From: Turnera subulata
Taxonomy: Eukaryota; Streptophyta; Magnoliopsida; Malpighiales; Passifloraceae
Assembly (NCBI GenBank): GCA_028386065.3
Contig: JAKUCV010001642.1
Location: 1 to 64,000 of the forward strand
DNA: 64,000 nucleotides
Direction of reading: 5' to 3'
Shown: one piece after another, positions 51,480-64,000 of the stretch
Layout of the letters: the number at the start of each line of letters is the position of its first letter
Numbering within the stretch: the first letter of the stretch is position 1
Translations under genes and position numbers: made by a program
The notes under the pieces: model-generated
Database searches by the model: none
Told to the model about the DNA's origin: nothing
Seen by the model: only the letters and a program-made list of their open reading frames with translations

Positions 51480-53141
51480 CTAATATCGACCAACCAAGAT
51501 GAAGTCGTCATCATCAAGAACCTGAACATCTTTATCCCCTACAAAGTGTTCACGGCCAATTTTGTTTACCAAGTTCACGAACTCTACTCTCTCAGCCAAG
51601 GGGAGAGGCACATACGGCAGCCTGAAAACTGGTCTCACAACCCCAAGTTGTGCAAGAGCTGTATTTAATCCAATGGGGTTAGGCTCCTTAAAAAGCCAAT
51701 CCATAAGAGGCAAGACTTTGGCATTCAACTCAGGGTTCTTCCCACCAAACATAAGTTCTTGCATTAAACCTGGAACTAAGTTGCTAGTAACAGAAATCAC
51801 TCCAGTTGCTCCATGGTTCCACCGAGCATCATGGCATTGATCATCATTTCCGCTCCACACAACGATTCCATTACCGGTGTATTGTTCAACCCGATCATTA
51901 CCAACACATTCCTTAACACCAGCAAGGTTAGAGCTCTGCGCAATAGTATGAATCACACCTGGTGGGATATCTTGGCCAGTGCGGGATGGCACGTTATAAA
52001 TAATAGTCGGACCCATGGGTAGCACACTGTCAAAGTGGGAAACCAAACCCTCCACGGAGGTTTTGCCATAGTAAGGATTGATGTGAAGGGCAGCATGCAT
52101 ACCAACTGCAAAACCTTGTTCCGTGGCATGTATGGCTTCCCTCGTGGAGTTGCTTCCAGTGTTTCCAATGACCTTGATCGAACCGCCGAAGCAGTTAACT
52201 GTGTGGCCAATAAGCATTATGTGCTCATCCCAACTCATCAATTGGCCTTCACCGGTGGTTCCACCAACTATTACACCCTCAACACCACCCTCAATCTGCA
52301 GATTGACCAAGTCATCATATGCTTCAAGGTCAAATCTACCATCAGGCAGATAAGGGGTTTTAATGGCTGTAATCAACCTAAGAGCCTTTATGTCCCCAGT
52401 TGATGTCCTGCAAACATAGAAATTGTATCTCATCCGCCATGCCAATTGTTAAAAGCAATACACACAATTTCTCTCCACCCCTTAGTTCCAACACACACCA
52501 GCAATACCACACCAATGCAACATACCGAAAAACGAAGGAGCAAAATTATTCACAGAAATCATAGTCAAGCATACAGTAAATGCAAGAACAATTATTGATA
52601 CTGGCTTCCGCCACAGAAAAGCAAGCACAGGCAAATATAATGCAGGCATGCTCATCATCAAAACCAACAAGTTCGATTAACCACAGAACAGAGGATATAA
52701 GCAAGAGAGAATAAGAGTTCACTGCATCAATACAATAAAAATTGCGTCCGTTCAATAAGATGCATCATCCACAAAAAAAAACATAGCACTAAGGAAATGG
52801 CAGCTTTTTTACCTATTTTTAACTTCAAAACTACGCATTGGAAGGTGGAAATTGGGAATTATGGCAGCCTGTGGAGGCCTCCACTCATTATTCCTCCTGC
52901 ACCCAAAAAAAACAATGGATAAAGACAACGTTAACAAACTATACAAATAGAACAAGAAAAAGACAAAACAGGAGAACGAACCGAATCTAACTAGTGAAGA
53001 GACAATATATACATAAAAAAAACACTAAATAAAACATGGGTGAACTAAAAAGAACCTCTTGTTACTGCCTAGCTGATTGGGACGAGGAATCAAGAGAGCA
53101 GAATCTCTCAAGCAGATGCTGGAGCTCTTCAAAGCCGCCAT
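51480..53141 (-). CDS. DHDPS: 4-hydroxy-tetrahydrodipicolinate synthase, chloroplast
   Basis: Three exons (53141-53056, 52896-52813, 52407-51480) give 365 residues, the length of plant DHDPS. The first 50-60 residues are a Ser/Arg-rich chloroplast transit peptide ([16 protein letters not shown]). The catalytic core is complete: GGTTGEG at 105-111, the Tyr in [10 protein letters not shown] (Tyr194) and the Schiff-base lysine in LAGVKE (Lys222). The enzyme condenses pyruvate with aspartate semialdehyde, the first committed step to lysine. The allosteric side (SWDEH with Trp116, and [14 protein letters not shown]) looks like the lysine-sensitive wild type. Neighbouring genes suggest the DHDPS2 lineage. 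Confidence 0.96.
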
Positions 53142-53204
53142 CTTTCAACGCTAGCTAAACCAAGTTTGTGTCTTTCACTCTAAATCTGCAACAATTTGGG
53201 ATGC

Positions 53205-53212
53205 TATATATA
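53205..53212 (-). promoter_or_regulatory. TATA box of DHDPS
   Basis: Reading on the minus strand, TTATATATA lies 64-72 bp before the ATG, which implies a short leader of about 30-40 bases. It is the only good TATA motif in the upstream region. Confidence 0.55.
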
Positions 53213-53370
53213 AGGATGATTTGGAGAAGGGATAAGATTTTTTTTAGTGGGATTCGGATTTCAGTGAATGGTAATGATGGGGGCAATGATGGAAATTGGG
53301 GTAATAGTACCGGCGGCGGTAGTGTGGCGGAGGGGAGCGGAGCTGCGGCTGCGGTAGGAGGAGGCGGCCA

Positions 53371-53378
53371 TGACGTCA
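53371..53378. promoter_or_regulatory. TGACGTCA bZIP C-box upstream of DHDPS
   Basis: A perfect palindromic TGACGTCA lies about 230 bp before the start codon in a GC-rich block. This is a high-affinity site for many plant bZIP factors. Only the motif is seen; which factor uses it is unknown. Confidence 0.4.
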
Positions 53379-55534
53379 GTTTCCTATATTAGAGAAGGGA
53401 TGGTTTTTTGGAGGGGGAGGAGAAAGGCAACGGAAGGAGGCTACGGCTACACTGTGTGAGTTGGGGATGGTTTAGGGGGGCTAGGGTTTTCTATTATTCA
53501 TTTATGGAGTGACAGGTGGCCTTCCTTGGTTCGAGGTCTTTAACATAAATCCATCTCCATCTCTATTTTCCAACTCATTTACCGTGGGTTAAAAAAATAA
53601 AATGTAATAACGTGTATTTGTTGGACGACCTGTAATTTTCAATTAGGTTCCTTTTCTGTTTTATGATACGAGGAAATATAAAGCTATTTTTAAAAAAAAT
53701 ACATAAATATAAAGCAATTGGAACTATAGGTGTCGACTTGCGGAAAAAAAAAAATAAATTCGTCAACAAGATTTTTAAGGAAAGCTACTCTTTCGTCGTG
53801 ATTAACTGCTGTCCTAGAACGATAACAAAATTTTTATATATAAATGGAACAAACAATGTTTTTATTCGTGTAAAGTATATATATAATCTTTTTATTACAG
53901 AAGTTTCCGGTTGAGGTATAGGTACACTCTAAATTCCACGCGTTAATTTCTATGAATTTCCGAGAGGACTTGTAGTTTGAAGAGTCAACGGAAAAAAAAT
54001 ATAGTCAAGCCTTCTTCCTGTCAGCTAATTCCTGGAAAATATATATCGTCCGATTATTCCATGCAGCAGTTTTCGGATCCGACCCGTCCAAATCCATGTA
54101 AATTGTCATGTACCTATCACTTAATACTTACAATTCAAAATGTTCCCCTGTCTACTTAGATCAAAATAAAGAGATTAATAGAATTATGCAACCTTAATTG
54201 TTTTGCCCTTTTTTTTTTGACAGTCGTTTTGCTGTTTGCTAATATTGTTGTCTTGCTATGTAACCAAAAAAAAAAAAAGTGGTCTTGCTAGTTTGATCAA
54301 AACTTGGACGACCCCATGAGGGGGGAATGTTAAGCATCCATAAAAATTTTCATATTCTCCCCAAACCTAAAAAAAAAAAAAAGAAATAATGCATGGGCTG
54401 TTGTATCAAATCAAAATCAATCGGCATCTTAGCTTTCAATGACAAAGCCCACCGACAGATGGGCCTACGGACAAAATCCAAAGGGCTAATTTCAATCACA
54501 AGTTCTATGCAGCCCTGGCCCAAAACATAGGAGCCACGGACATAAAGTCTCTATTTGCAATCTTTGTGTCTCTATCGGAGTCAAAATTGTTGGGAACATG
54601 TGGGCCAACTTGAGGCGTGAAGCCCTTAATTCTTACAAAAATATGTGTTCCCCCTTTTGCCCACTTTTCTTTCCAATCTCCAAAATTATGCAAATAGGAA
54701 GAAATTTGTTTTCCAAACCGAAAACCACACGTCAACTAAAGCCTCTCCCCCATTTATCACTCACCCACGACGTGAAGCACCACCCACTATTCACGTAATG
54801 GGCTCTTCTTCCCTGTTTCCATAACTACTGCCCCGGAGACTCACTACATTGATCGACCGCCGCATTAAAACCACCTTTCCCCGGGTCGGAATCTTTAAAA
54901 AAAGCGACTAGTATAGGCAATTTAAAATCAGGTCTAATCTAACACATTAAAATTTTCTCCGTTTCAAATCATGGAGGCATAAAAGAGATTCAATTGAGGT
55001 CTCGAGTTTGAGCTTTTGTATATGCTGAAAATTATCAGACTCACCTACCATTATGAAGTGAGCGATTTGAGTCGAATTTGTTAGGACAAAGGCTCTAATA
55101 CTAGATGAAAAAAAAAAAAAAGAATGTGGATGATAAGTTAAGCGAAAAATGAAAGACGCTACTATTACATGGTAAAAAAAAAAGTTTCTGAAATAACAAG
55201 AAAGGAAAAAAGATAAAAACACAGAATAGGTAAGTATTTTTTGGGTAGGCCACAGCAACCTGCGACCATATCTGTCTCATTGCAAGTACTTTGAATGCAA
55301 AGTGGGGCCCGTGTCTCCCATGATTTATTTTGTTTGAGCTTCGAATCCACCGAAGCCCAAACACGGCACAAACAAACAGTAAAACCACCACACAATCTAG
55401 CGGATACATCTCCCCTCCTCCCATCCCCCGCGCGTGCCTTAGCCTAACCATTTTTTGAAACTGGAGAAACCCAAAAACCACACAACAATAACACAAACGG
55501 TAAACGGATTCTTAACCGGAAAAAAAACAAAGCA

Positions 55535-58500
55535 ATGGCCTATAGAAATGGGAGCATGAAGGCGGCGGCGGCAGCAGGAGGAGGTGGTGGAGGAGGAGTG
55601 AGGCCTCCCGGTTCGAACATCAAGTCCTCCTCGTTCAAGTCACGGCTCCATCCGCCTCACTCGTCGGGATCGGCTCTCCGCCGCAGCAGCACCGGCAACT
55701 TCGCCGCCGCCGCCGACGGAGGTCGGTGTTGACTCCATTGCACGAATAATGTGTTTTGCATAGCTTGAGTTTTGGGTTCTAGTGTTTAATAAATTCGTGT
55801 CTTTTCATTGGCTATATAGTACCCGGAAGAGTTAGGGTGGCAGTGAGGCTTCGGCCGAGGAATGAAGAGGAGCTGCACGCGGACGCGGATTTCGCCGATT
55901 GCGTGGAGTTGCAGGCAGAGGTCAGTATGGTCCTCATTGTTTCTTTTTTCATTGTCTAATATGTGCTCGATAGATAAGGGTATAAAGTTTGTTTCTTTCT
56001 TGTGGTGGTTTGCTAATTGTTTATTTTTTCTTCTTTTTTTTGGGTTTCTCTCTATTAGCTTAAAAGGTTGAAGCTTCGAAAGAACAATTGGGAAGCTGAT
56101 ACGTACGAGTTCGATGAGGTTTTCACTGAATTTGCATCCCAGAAGCGTGTCTATGAAGTTGTTGCTAAGCCTGTTGTGGAGGTATGTTCCATTTGTTCCT
56201 TCTTTCTTCGCAAGGGAATTTGCAATGCAGCTTGTATATGATTCCTGGGTATTATTTTTTGGGTACATTTTGCTCCTTGTTATGTGATTCTGCTATAGGC
56301 TTATGTAATAATGAGCTGGTGTCTGGTGTGGTTCATGATTTTTGTAGAGTGTTCTGGATGGGTACAATGGAACTGTGATGGCTTACGGCCAGACGGGAAC
56401 AGGGAAAACTTTTACCCTGGGGAAGTTGGGTGATGATGATACATCTGCTCGTGGGATCATGGTTCGTGCAATGGAGGATATTCTGGTGGATATTTCTCCA
56501 GAAACAGATTCTGTCTCTGTCTCATATTTGCAGGTAATCTGGCCTCTTGTATACAAATTGATTGTTCAATGCGTGAACTCTGTTTGTCTGTTATAGTCAC
56601 TTTTTTCTGCTACTGGCTATTTGAACTTGAACCTCTAACCTAATCATGTTTTGATTATCTTGTTTGGCTTTGTGAAAGCTTGCTTACTGGTTTTTATTGT
56701 GTACCTGACTTTTTTGTTCCGGATGAACATATCTAGCTTTACATGGAGGCCATTCAGGACCTCCTTGATCCGGCAAATGATAATATATCCATAGTAGAAG
56801 ATCCAAAAACTGGTGATGTATCACTTCCTGGGGCAACTCTTGTGGAAATCAGGGACCAGCAGAGTTTTGTTGAGTTGCTGAGAATAGGAGAAGCTCATAG
56901 AATTGCTGCTAATACAAAGTTAAATACTGAATCTTCTCGTAGCCATGCTCTTCTAATGGTAATGATCGCTTCTGCTTTTTGTTCTTTTCTGTTGCATTGT
57001 TTTTTTCGTTATATCTCCATAGCAACCTATGATGTATGTTTGAATCTGCTAGTGCAGGTTCATATAAAGAGGTCTGTGGGCAGAGACGATGCTGTTTCAA
57101 GTGAAGTGGATGACTCATCTCACTTGGTCAAACCTTCGAAACCAATTGTACGGAGAAGCAAGCTTGTTCTTGTTGATCTTGCTGGTTCTGAACGTGTTCA
57201 TAAGTCAGGTGTATATCAGTACTTAAGCTTTTCTTTTTCTTCTAAAATTTTCTATGGTAATGAAAGGGAATGGTGGTTAGTTTAGGATACTGGAAGTAAA
57301 GAAGTTGGATTGTCTTATGGTATTTATCTACTTGTGTACCCTTATGTCTCCTTGTTTGGAGAAATTCTGTGGAATGCTTTTGGTTGTTGCCTAAGCTTGG
57401 ATTTCCTAGTTTTGATGTTTGTTCTTATTGGTCTACCTTTGGGTATTTCTTAAACTTTCCTTGCTCCTTTTCTTCTCAGGAAGCGAGGGACATATGCTTG
57501 AGGAAGCCAAGTATATCAATCTCTCGTTGAGTGCATTAGGGAAGTGCATAAATGCGCTAGCTGAGAATAGTTCTCATGTGCCAGTTCGTGATTCAAAACT
57601 CACGAGATTGCTCAAAGATTCATTCGGAGGTGTGTACTAAAGTTAGTTATTGATGTTCTTGGTCTCAATAAGGTCACATTGATATCTTCTTTTACTCCGG
57701 ATAGGTGTACATGAATAATGATGTGAGAGTCCATCAATTCAGTTTATTGCACATTATTGACTTACAATATCCATCCACATTTATCCTATGTTATTATTAG
57801 TCTTCTGATATGCATTATTTCATATGTTGTCATATTGCAGGCAGCGCTAGAACTTCATTAATTGTGACCATTGGACCATCACCTCGCCATCGAGGAGAGA
57901 CTACAAGTACCATATTATTTGGGCAGAGGGTAAGTACATTTATTTGACATGGGTGCTTTCATTTTTGATGCTACAATCATGCCATCCATGCATTTCTGTA
58001 AATGGTAGAGGTGCTGATGCTATATAAATGAGGAAGTAGAGTTTGATCACGAGTTTTCAATTGAATCATTAAGTTTCTGGAGTTCTTTGTTAAGTTCGTA
58101 GGCATTGGTTCTATGCCTGGTGTCATTATGAAGACATTGTGGATATACATATCATGTTGCATATTGCATCAAAGAACAGTTTTTCATTCTGTCTTCTTTT
58201 TCTAGGCTATGAAGGTCGAGAACATGCTGAAAATAAAGGAAGAGTTTGATTACAAAAGTTTGTCACGGAAGCTTGAAATGCAAGTGGACAAGCTCATTGC
58301 AGAGAATGAAAGACAGCAGAAAGAATTTGATGATGAAGTTGAAAAAATAAACCTAGAAGCACAGGATCGTATCGCTGAGATGGAAAAGAATTTTGCAGAA
58401 GCCCTAGAGGTTAGTTAAACTGTATGAATATTGTGGTGCACTCTGTCTGGTAAAAAGGACTAGAAGCTTACTGTTCTGATCACTGTGTTGTGTGTCTACT

Positions 58501-61347
58501 TTAGCTTGTTCACCCCAAAAGTTAGGTCCCGGCACTTATGGTGCTCTTGTGTTGTTTAAGAGGTTTAATTGTCTACTTACATCTGGGAAAGAACAAGTCA
58601 TGCCAGTGTAACAGCTGAATAGACTCAGCTTTGAAGCTCTTTAGAACAATTCCGTACTTGTCATTCTTTATCCTTTTTAAAAGTAGCAACCTTTATTCTT
58701 TATAGTGAAAAGACTGTTCCCACCATGTACTGAAGTTCTTTTGCTATTGTTGGTTTAGAAGGAGACGCTAAAATACCAGATGGAATATATGGAATCAGTT
58801 AAGCAGTTGGAGGAGAAAATGGTAGCAAATCAGCGAAAGCAAGGCCGAGATAGCCTATGCAATGGAGAGGTACAGTTCATTGGCAATATATTGCTTTGTT
58901 ATTTTAACTTTTGAATTACTGGAGTTGCCAAATGATTTCAATACACTTACAACTGTTTCAATTTCTGTTGTCCTTAATCTTCAGGGGATAGCTGAGGATG
59001 TTCATGACGTAAAAAGGCTGCTTGAAAATGAAATTCAATTAAGAAAGGCAGCTGAAGAGGAGGTCAACAAGCTTAAGAGTCAACTAGAGCAATTTATGAA
59101 GCCTGAGGTATAGATGCATATTCTATGTACAGAATACTGCATTGTCTTCCTCTTGCTTTTCTTAATTTTTAAGTTTTATGTTAGCTATTCTGCCACTACT
59201 CCTTGTCTCATTAAATTTACATCATCCTATCTAACCAACAAAAGTGATTTTTATAAAAGGAGTAATTTTGGGATCAGTAACATGCAATGGATGATTTCAT
59301 TCTCTAGGTAGGTGGAGATGCAGAGATTCTAAAACTTCATAAACTTCTGGAGGAAGAGGCCAGTAAGAAAAATGAATTGGAAGAACAAATTAAGAGCCTA
59401 CAAAGTCAGTTATTGCAAATGACTTTTGAAGCTGACCAGGTACTTGCTTTAGGAACATTAAGCAGTTTCCCTTGGATTAATTTGATTGTACCATTAAGTT
59501 TGTCATGTGGATTAATTTGCTGTCTCTTCTCCTTAACTTGTAACTCAGGACCTAACCTTGTTAGTCTGATTGTACTTTTATAGACCAGAAGGTGTCTTGA
59601 AAGAAGTGGATCTGGAAATGCTTTTGGCGGTCTAGATTCTCTCATGTCTCAAGTGAGGCATTCTCAATATAAAGACTCTGGATACGGACAGATTGCTCCA
59701 ATCAACACACTTTGTGAACAAGGTAATCTGCATGCATCAATTTCTTAAATTATGTTTTGTCTGAATTTCTTAGTGGTTAACATTGATGGAATGAAAACCA
59801 AATTTGACAGTTGGATTGCAAAAGATTTTGTCCCTGCTTGAGTCAGAAGATCCCAGTGTAAGGATCCATGCGGTTAAAGTTGTGGCGAACCTAGCAGCTG
59901 AAGGTCAGTAAGCCCCTCCACAGCCTAAGTGTTAATAGTGGCGTGGATATAAATCTTAAATTCAACTACTCTTCTCCATTTGGCTTTCCCCTTATGCATA
60001 GATAATTGAAATATGATTAGACTGTTTTTACCCTTCTGGTATTTCTAAGTACTTTTATTTATGCTAACTATATACCGTGCAGAAGCGAATCAGCAAAGGA
60101 TCGTTGAGTCTGGTGGTCTTACTTCCTTGTTGATGCTACTAAGAAGCTTTGAAGATGAAACTGTTCGTAGAGTAGCTGCTGGTGCAATAGCCAATCTTGC
60201 AATGAATGGTACAGATATTTGTAACTTTTTTGCCCTCAACTATCACAGTACTCAAGGGATCCTTATATTTGTGATAAATTGTTGTGATTTTGATTTCAAT
60301 ACCACTACTTTTCAGAATCATTGGTTTTCATGTTGTTACCTGTTCTTGCAGAAGCTAATCAAGAACTAATAATGGCACAAAGGGGAATAAGTTTGCTGTC
60401 TATGACGGCAGCTGATGCTGAGGATCCTCAAACATTACGTATGGTTGCAGGAGCTATTGCAAATCTGTGTGGAAATGGTAATCTACATCTACTGTATATA
60501 CATTACCTCTATAAATGATTTATGTCTTGACTGATAAAATTATGATTTAAGGTCTTAATCTGGATACAGTATGCTTATATTTTGTTACTATATTTTTCCA
60601 GATAAATTACAAATGAGGCTAAGGTCTGAAGGTGGGATAAAAGCCTTGCTAGGAATGGTGAGATGTGGCCATGCTGATGTTCTTTCTCAAGTTGCACGCG
60701 GGATTGCAAATTTTGCAAAATGCGAGTCACGAGCTGCTACTCAAGGTTAGTCCTTCAGATTCCTGGTATTACTATGTTGTTTCTGGAGGGGGATTGTTTT
60801 CCATCAAAATAATAATAATCATATGATTTAACTGATGTCTTTTCTTATTTTTGGACCACAACACCTATTTGCCTATTTAGTTATCATACCATTATTTCTT
60901 TAGAAGTGAAATGCTCGTAAGATCGCCGGTGTTAATATCATCTCAACCCCCAACAGGAACAAGAACGGGCAGGTCACTTCTTGTGGAAGATGGAGCACTT
61001 CCATGGATTGTACAAAACGCTAACAACGAAGCAGCACCAATTAGACGCCACATTGAGCTTGCGCTATGCCATCTGGCACAGCATGGTAAATACATACAAA
61101 CTCCTGTTTTGTTCTTGTTCCTAACCATTCTCTTAAAGAAAAAAAAAAAAACGCCACTTCAACTGCCATTATTCTTAAAATTTCAGAAGCAAATGCAAAA
61201 GACATGATCGGTGGAGGTGCTCTATGGGAGCTAGTCCGTATCTCCAGGGACTGTTCACGAGAGGATATAAGAAGTCTCGCTCGCCGGACTCTGAATTCGA
61301 GCCCCACCTTCAGGGCCGAGATGCGGCGGCTACGGATAGAATGCTGA
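55535..61347 (+). CDS. ARK2: Armadillo-repeat kinesin (ARK), plant ungrouped kinesin
   Basis: Nineteen exons (55535-55721, 55820-55920, 56059-56181, 56348-56533, 56737-56958, 57058-57208, 57480-57629, 57841-57929, 58206-58409, 58759-58869, 58985-59107, 59308-59439, 59584-59722, 59811-59903, 60083-60208, 60352-60477, 60602-60745, 60957-61085, 61187-61347) give 898 residues. A low-complexity Ala/Gly N-terminus is followed by the motor (about 66-403) with P-loop GQTGTGKT at 151-158, switch I NTESSRSH and switch II DLAGSE. Exons 9-12 (404-593) are coiled coil. Residues 594-898 hold armadillo repeats with the repeated [15 protein letters not shown] helices. ARKs are plus-end motors that shape microtubules in root hairs and tip growth. 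ARK2 is chosen over ARK1/ARK3 only because of the cyclophilin neighbour. Confidence 0.93.
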
Positions 61348-62193
61348 AAAGAAACCATCATTTCCTTCTACGTCCACCGCGTGCAAGATAACAAAACAAG
61401 AAACGAAAGTTCACTGCATTGCTGTATATATTGTTTTAGGACCCAGTACTTAGTTAACGCCATTTACAAAGAAACAATCTTGTTAGTGTTAAAATTCTCT
61501 CGCTGTTTTTGTGTAAAGAAGCGGGGCCTGGGTTTGTTGTAGCTTTGTATTCTAGCTCTATCCCTTTTGGAGCTACTGCATTCATGCTTTTGTAACAGTA
61601 GTAGAAGGGCGCAGGCAAAAGTGTAGTAAGATGGAGACAAAAGAATAGTTTTGTTCGATGTAGGATCAAGTCAAATTCTTTGTAATTGTTGTCTTATTGC
61701 TAGTAATAGTACAATCGATTCGTCGCATTGGCAATGGAAGAAGTGTTTTGATTCTTCAGTTTCTAAGCAACCATGAAAGGACAAATTCTTTTTTATTGAG
61801 TTATGGACAAAACGAGTACTGGGGCCGGTCACTTAGAGCGCAAGAAACGGTTTCGGTCAAAGTCTGGTGGAACCGGTTAGACTGGACTGCGACTAGGAAA
61901 ACTCCACCAAAGATTTCACAAAGATTGTAATAATTAGTCTAGAAATAACAGAATTCTTTTTTTTTTTTTTCGGTATCCTGAGTTTTAATTGGAGACCAGG
62001 AACTGTCTTTATTTAGTCTGCAAAATAAGTCCCTAAACCGATAAAACATGAATCATTTACAAATACAGTTCTTTCATCCTTGTCTTAAACGATAAATGAG
62101 CCAAAATATGGGTCCCGTGGCAATTGACTTTAATCAAGGCATTATCCAGCCGTAGTAATATTAAATAAATCTTGTCGTCATTAACATTTATTA
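61348..62193. other. ARK 3' UTR and downstream region
   Basis: The 3' UTR of ARK probably ends before about 61700. Beyond it the sequence is AT-rich without a supported gene. Confidence 0.5.
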
Positions 62194-62490
62194 CTCCATC
62201 TATTCCTAAATATAAGATCTTTAAGGTTTTTGCACAACCCTTAAGAAAAGCATTAAAGAGGTCTGATTTTATTAAATTCTAGTACTCAAATTACTAATAT
62301 GTCCTTACTTTATCCTAATAATAAAATATATCCTTTTTATCATCCGAACAACAAAGACAACATGTTTGGGTTAATTAATAAGGGTAAATATGGAACAAAT
62401 TAATTAATGTTTTTCAAAATACTCAAACGTTCTTATGTTTTGAAACAAAATCTAAAGACCAAAAAATCTTATATTGAGGAACAGAGAGAA
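62194..62490. mobile_element. Stowaway-type MITE
   Basis: A 297-bp AT-rich element starts CTCCATCTATTCCTAAATATAAGAT and ends with an imperfect inverted copy (ATCTTATATTGAGGAACAGAGAGAA). About three quarters of the 25 terminal bases pair. It is flanked by TA on both sides (62192-62193 and 62491-62492), the target choice of Tc1/mariner elements. Terminal sequence, size and lack of coding capacity fit a Stowaway MITE. Confidence 0.8.
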
Positions 62491-64000
62491 TATTGATGAG
62501 CGCCCACATCACACAGAAAGTGCCATGGAATTGGCCTTTTCGTTACTCTCCGGCAACTATTTTTCTAGACAACCACACGGTCAGCGGCAGCTAATCTCCT
62601 GTATAATTTATTTACTTTTTGCTTTTTGTTTGACTTTTGTTATGTTTTTGTGTTGAAAATCGACTAGGGAGTGAAAGGAAAAACCAGAAGCCAAATATAT
62701 GTCTTCTACACCACTAGCACTTCAGTTTCCATGGAATTTCTAATCGCCTAGGGTTAAGAAATCCCAAATCTCTCTCCCCCCCCGGTCAAACGAAAAAAAC
62801 GAAAACAGCGTAGACCCAGGTGGATCCAAGATGCCACAGCCGGCCCACATCAATAACACGGTTTTGGTCTATCCGTTTCCGCCAATAAGCCCAACAACTT
62901 ATACGATAGATAGACGACCACTTCTAAAATTCTTTTCTCCATTTTCTACATTGATAAAACAAAATTGAAAACTAGCTACCAGATTCACACATATAGTTGT
63001 TGATCCTTACACTATAATTTATGTAATTCGCAAACAAAGCAAAAGAAAAGAAAGAGAAATTGCCCTTGATCGTTAACTTTTTATTTTCTGTTTCCCTCCT
63101 GGCTCCGATAGTTCATTCATACTACTAGCTTAAGTTAATTTAACAAGTTGAGGCTATAATTAATATGTTCTTCCACTACAGGAGGTTGCCTTGGTAGGCA
63201 TTTGGGAATTGGAACATTAAATCATTTATCAGCTTCCCCGATCTCATGCTGGCATATATATTTTGCATAAGATGGCTTAACGAATAGCAAACGTTATACA
63301 TGTTGGATCCTTGGCGTCCACTAAAATGAAAATACTTCTCTACGAAGAAGCGCGCCACGAAGATTGATGTATGTTCCATGATTAAGAATTTCAAGATGAA
63401 CAATATAGTTCTCATTTGCTGACAAGTTAACTATGCCACGGTAAGTAGAAGATGCGTGTAGAGGGTTAAGCAAGAGGTCCCCTAGTTAATTGTTCCATTA
63501 ACTACTTGTAACTAAGTGACGAATAAGATAGATGTATGTCATATATTCCCCCTGAAGATGCTAAACTTCTAGGGCGTTTAGGAAAACTGGATGCAATAAA
63601 TGGATATTGATCGATTGATTCGATGTGAAAGTTAAGCAACGCGAGGCGTGATATATACGGACTTAAAAACTTAAAGGGGAGGGTCCATTGCAGAATCTCA
63701 AAAAGGGCCAGTTTGCAGACATTCATCATCTAGAACAGCAACATCAAAGAGCAAAAGATACAGATAAAAAAAGAGATGAAAGAAATCCAGTTTTAAAAAA
63801 GTTTGATATGCAGGAGAACTACAAGGTGGGGTGTACCAAGGTATAAAACTCATCATTTTGGAAGCTATTTGGTAGATAGATACCAGAAAAAGAAAGGAAA
63901 AGGGAAACATAATAAGAGTGGAACTACAATAATTTATACATACATTTAATCATTGAAGAGTAGTGCAAAGAATCAGGATGTGTTAATCATGAAGAACCAG
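62491..64000. other. Right-end intergenic region
   Basis: No supported gene. Open frames here are short, have no recognised domain and lack splice context. A gene could start just beyond the right edge. Confidence 0.5.

Larger units (their letters stand above)
53142..55534. other. Divergent intergenic region between DHDPS and ARK kinesin
   Basis: No gene seen. The DHDPS promoter side (53142-53500) is GC-rich with GGCGGC and GGAGG repeats. The middle (53600-54400) is AT-rich with several poly-A/T runs. The ARK leader lies at about 55430-55534 and contains two AACGG motifs (55496 and 55503). The poly-A runs lack clear target duplications, so I do not call retroposons. Confidence 0.55.

Noticed and set aside
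63176..63415. 79-codon minus-strand frame near the right edge
   Set aside because: No recognised domain, no splice partners, AT-rich surroundings.

Overview
This window is nuclear DNA from a flowering plant, almost certainly a eudicot. Evidence: introns with plant GT/AG borders and T-rich interiors, plant-only gene families (GRF with QLQ and WRC domains, LITTLE ZIPPER, fasciclin-like arabinogalactan protein, ARK kinesin, CYP704A), a Tekay-like chromovirus, a CACTA end and a Stowaway-type MITE. I cannot name the species. No CRISPR, rRNA or convincing tRNA gene was seen. All exon models below were built by hand from splice sites and reading-frame phase.

Layout. 1-5063: 3' half of a Ty3/gypsy chromovirus (RT end, RNase H, integrase, chromodomain, 3' LTR of about 2.9 kb), inserted into a CACTA-type transposon end (5064-5682). 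5770-12850: a tandem duplication carrying two CYP704A genes on the minus strand, plus a broken copy of the last exon of the neighbouring reductase gene; a retroposed poly-A sequence with a 16-bp target duplication lies upstream of one copy. 12600-14130 (-): zinc-independent NAD(P)H reductase. 15804-20657 (+): spastin-like MIT-AAA ATPase, 13 exons. 21512-23810 (-): GRF9-like transcription factor with two WRC domains. 28085-29362 (+): intronless, GC-rich FLA8-like arabinogalactan protein. 31225-34531 (+): VMS1/ANKZF1-like protein. 35512-37208 (+): PPIL3/CYP18-1 cyclophilin. 38725-44387 (+): FHA and coiled-coil protein, 13 exons. 49323-49778 (+): ZPR1-type LITTLE ZIPPER. 51480-53141 (-): chloroplast dihydrodipicolinate synthase. 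55535-61347 (+): armadillo-repeat kinesin (ARK), 19 exons. The spaces between genes contain three separate local tandem duplications (about 110, 450 and 593 bp) and one MITE.

The genes are independent plant loci, not an operon. The strongest large-scale signal is gene order. As I recall the Arabidopsis map, DHDPS2, ZPR1, an FHA protein, FLA8, GRF9, a spastin-like AAA protein and CYP704A2 are neighbours on chromosome 2 (At2g45440-At2g45510), while the VMS1-like gene, CYP18-1 and ARK2 are neighbours on chromosome 1 (At1g01930-At1g01950). Here the two sets are interleaved on one chromosome. That fits an ancestral order whose duplicates were lost reciprocally in the Arabidopsis lineage. I found no clearly new biological system; the most useful observations are the synteny, the datable duplication and insertion history, a degenerate miR396 site in GRF9, HD-ZIP III-like sites before ZPR1, and an array of dyads in the LTR.
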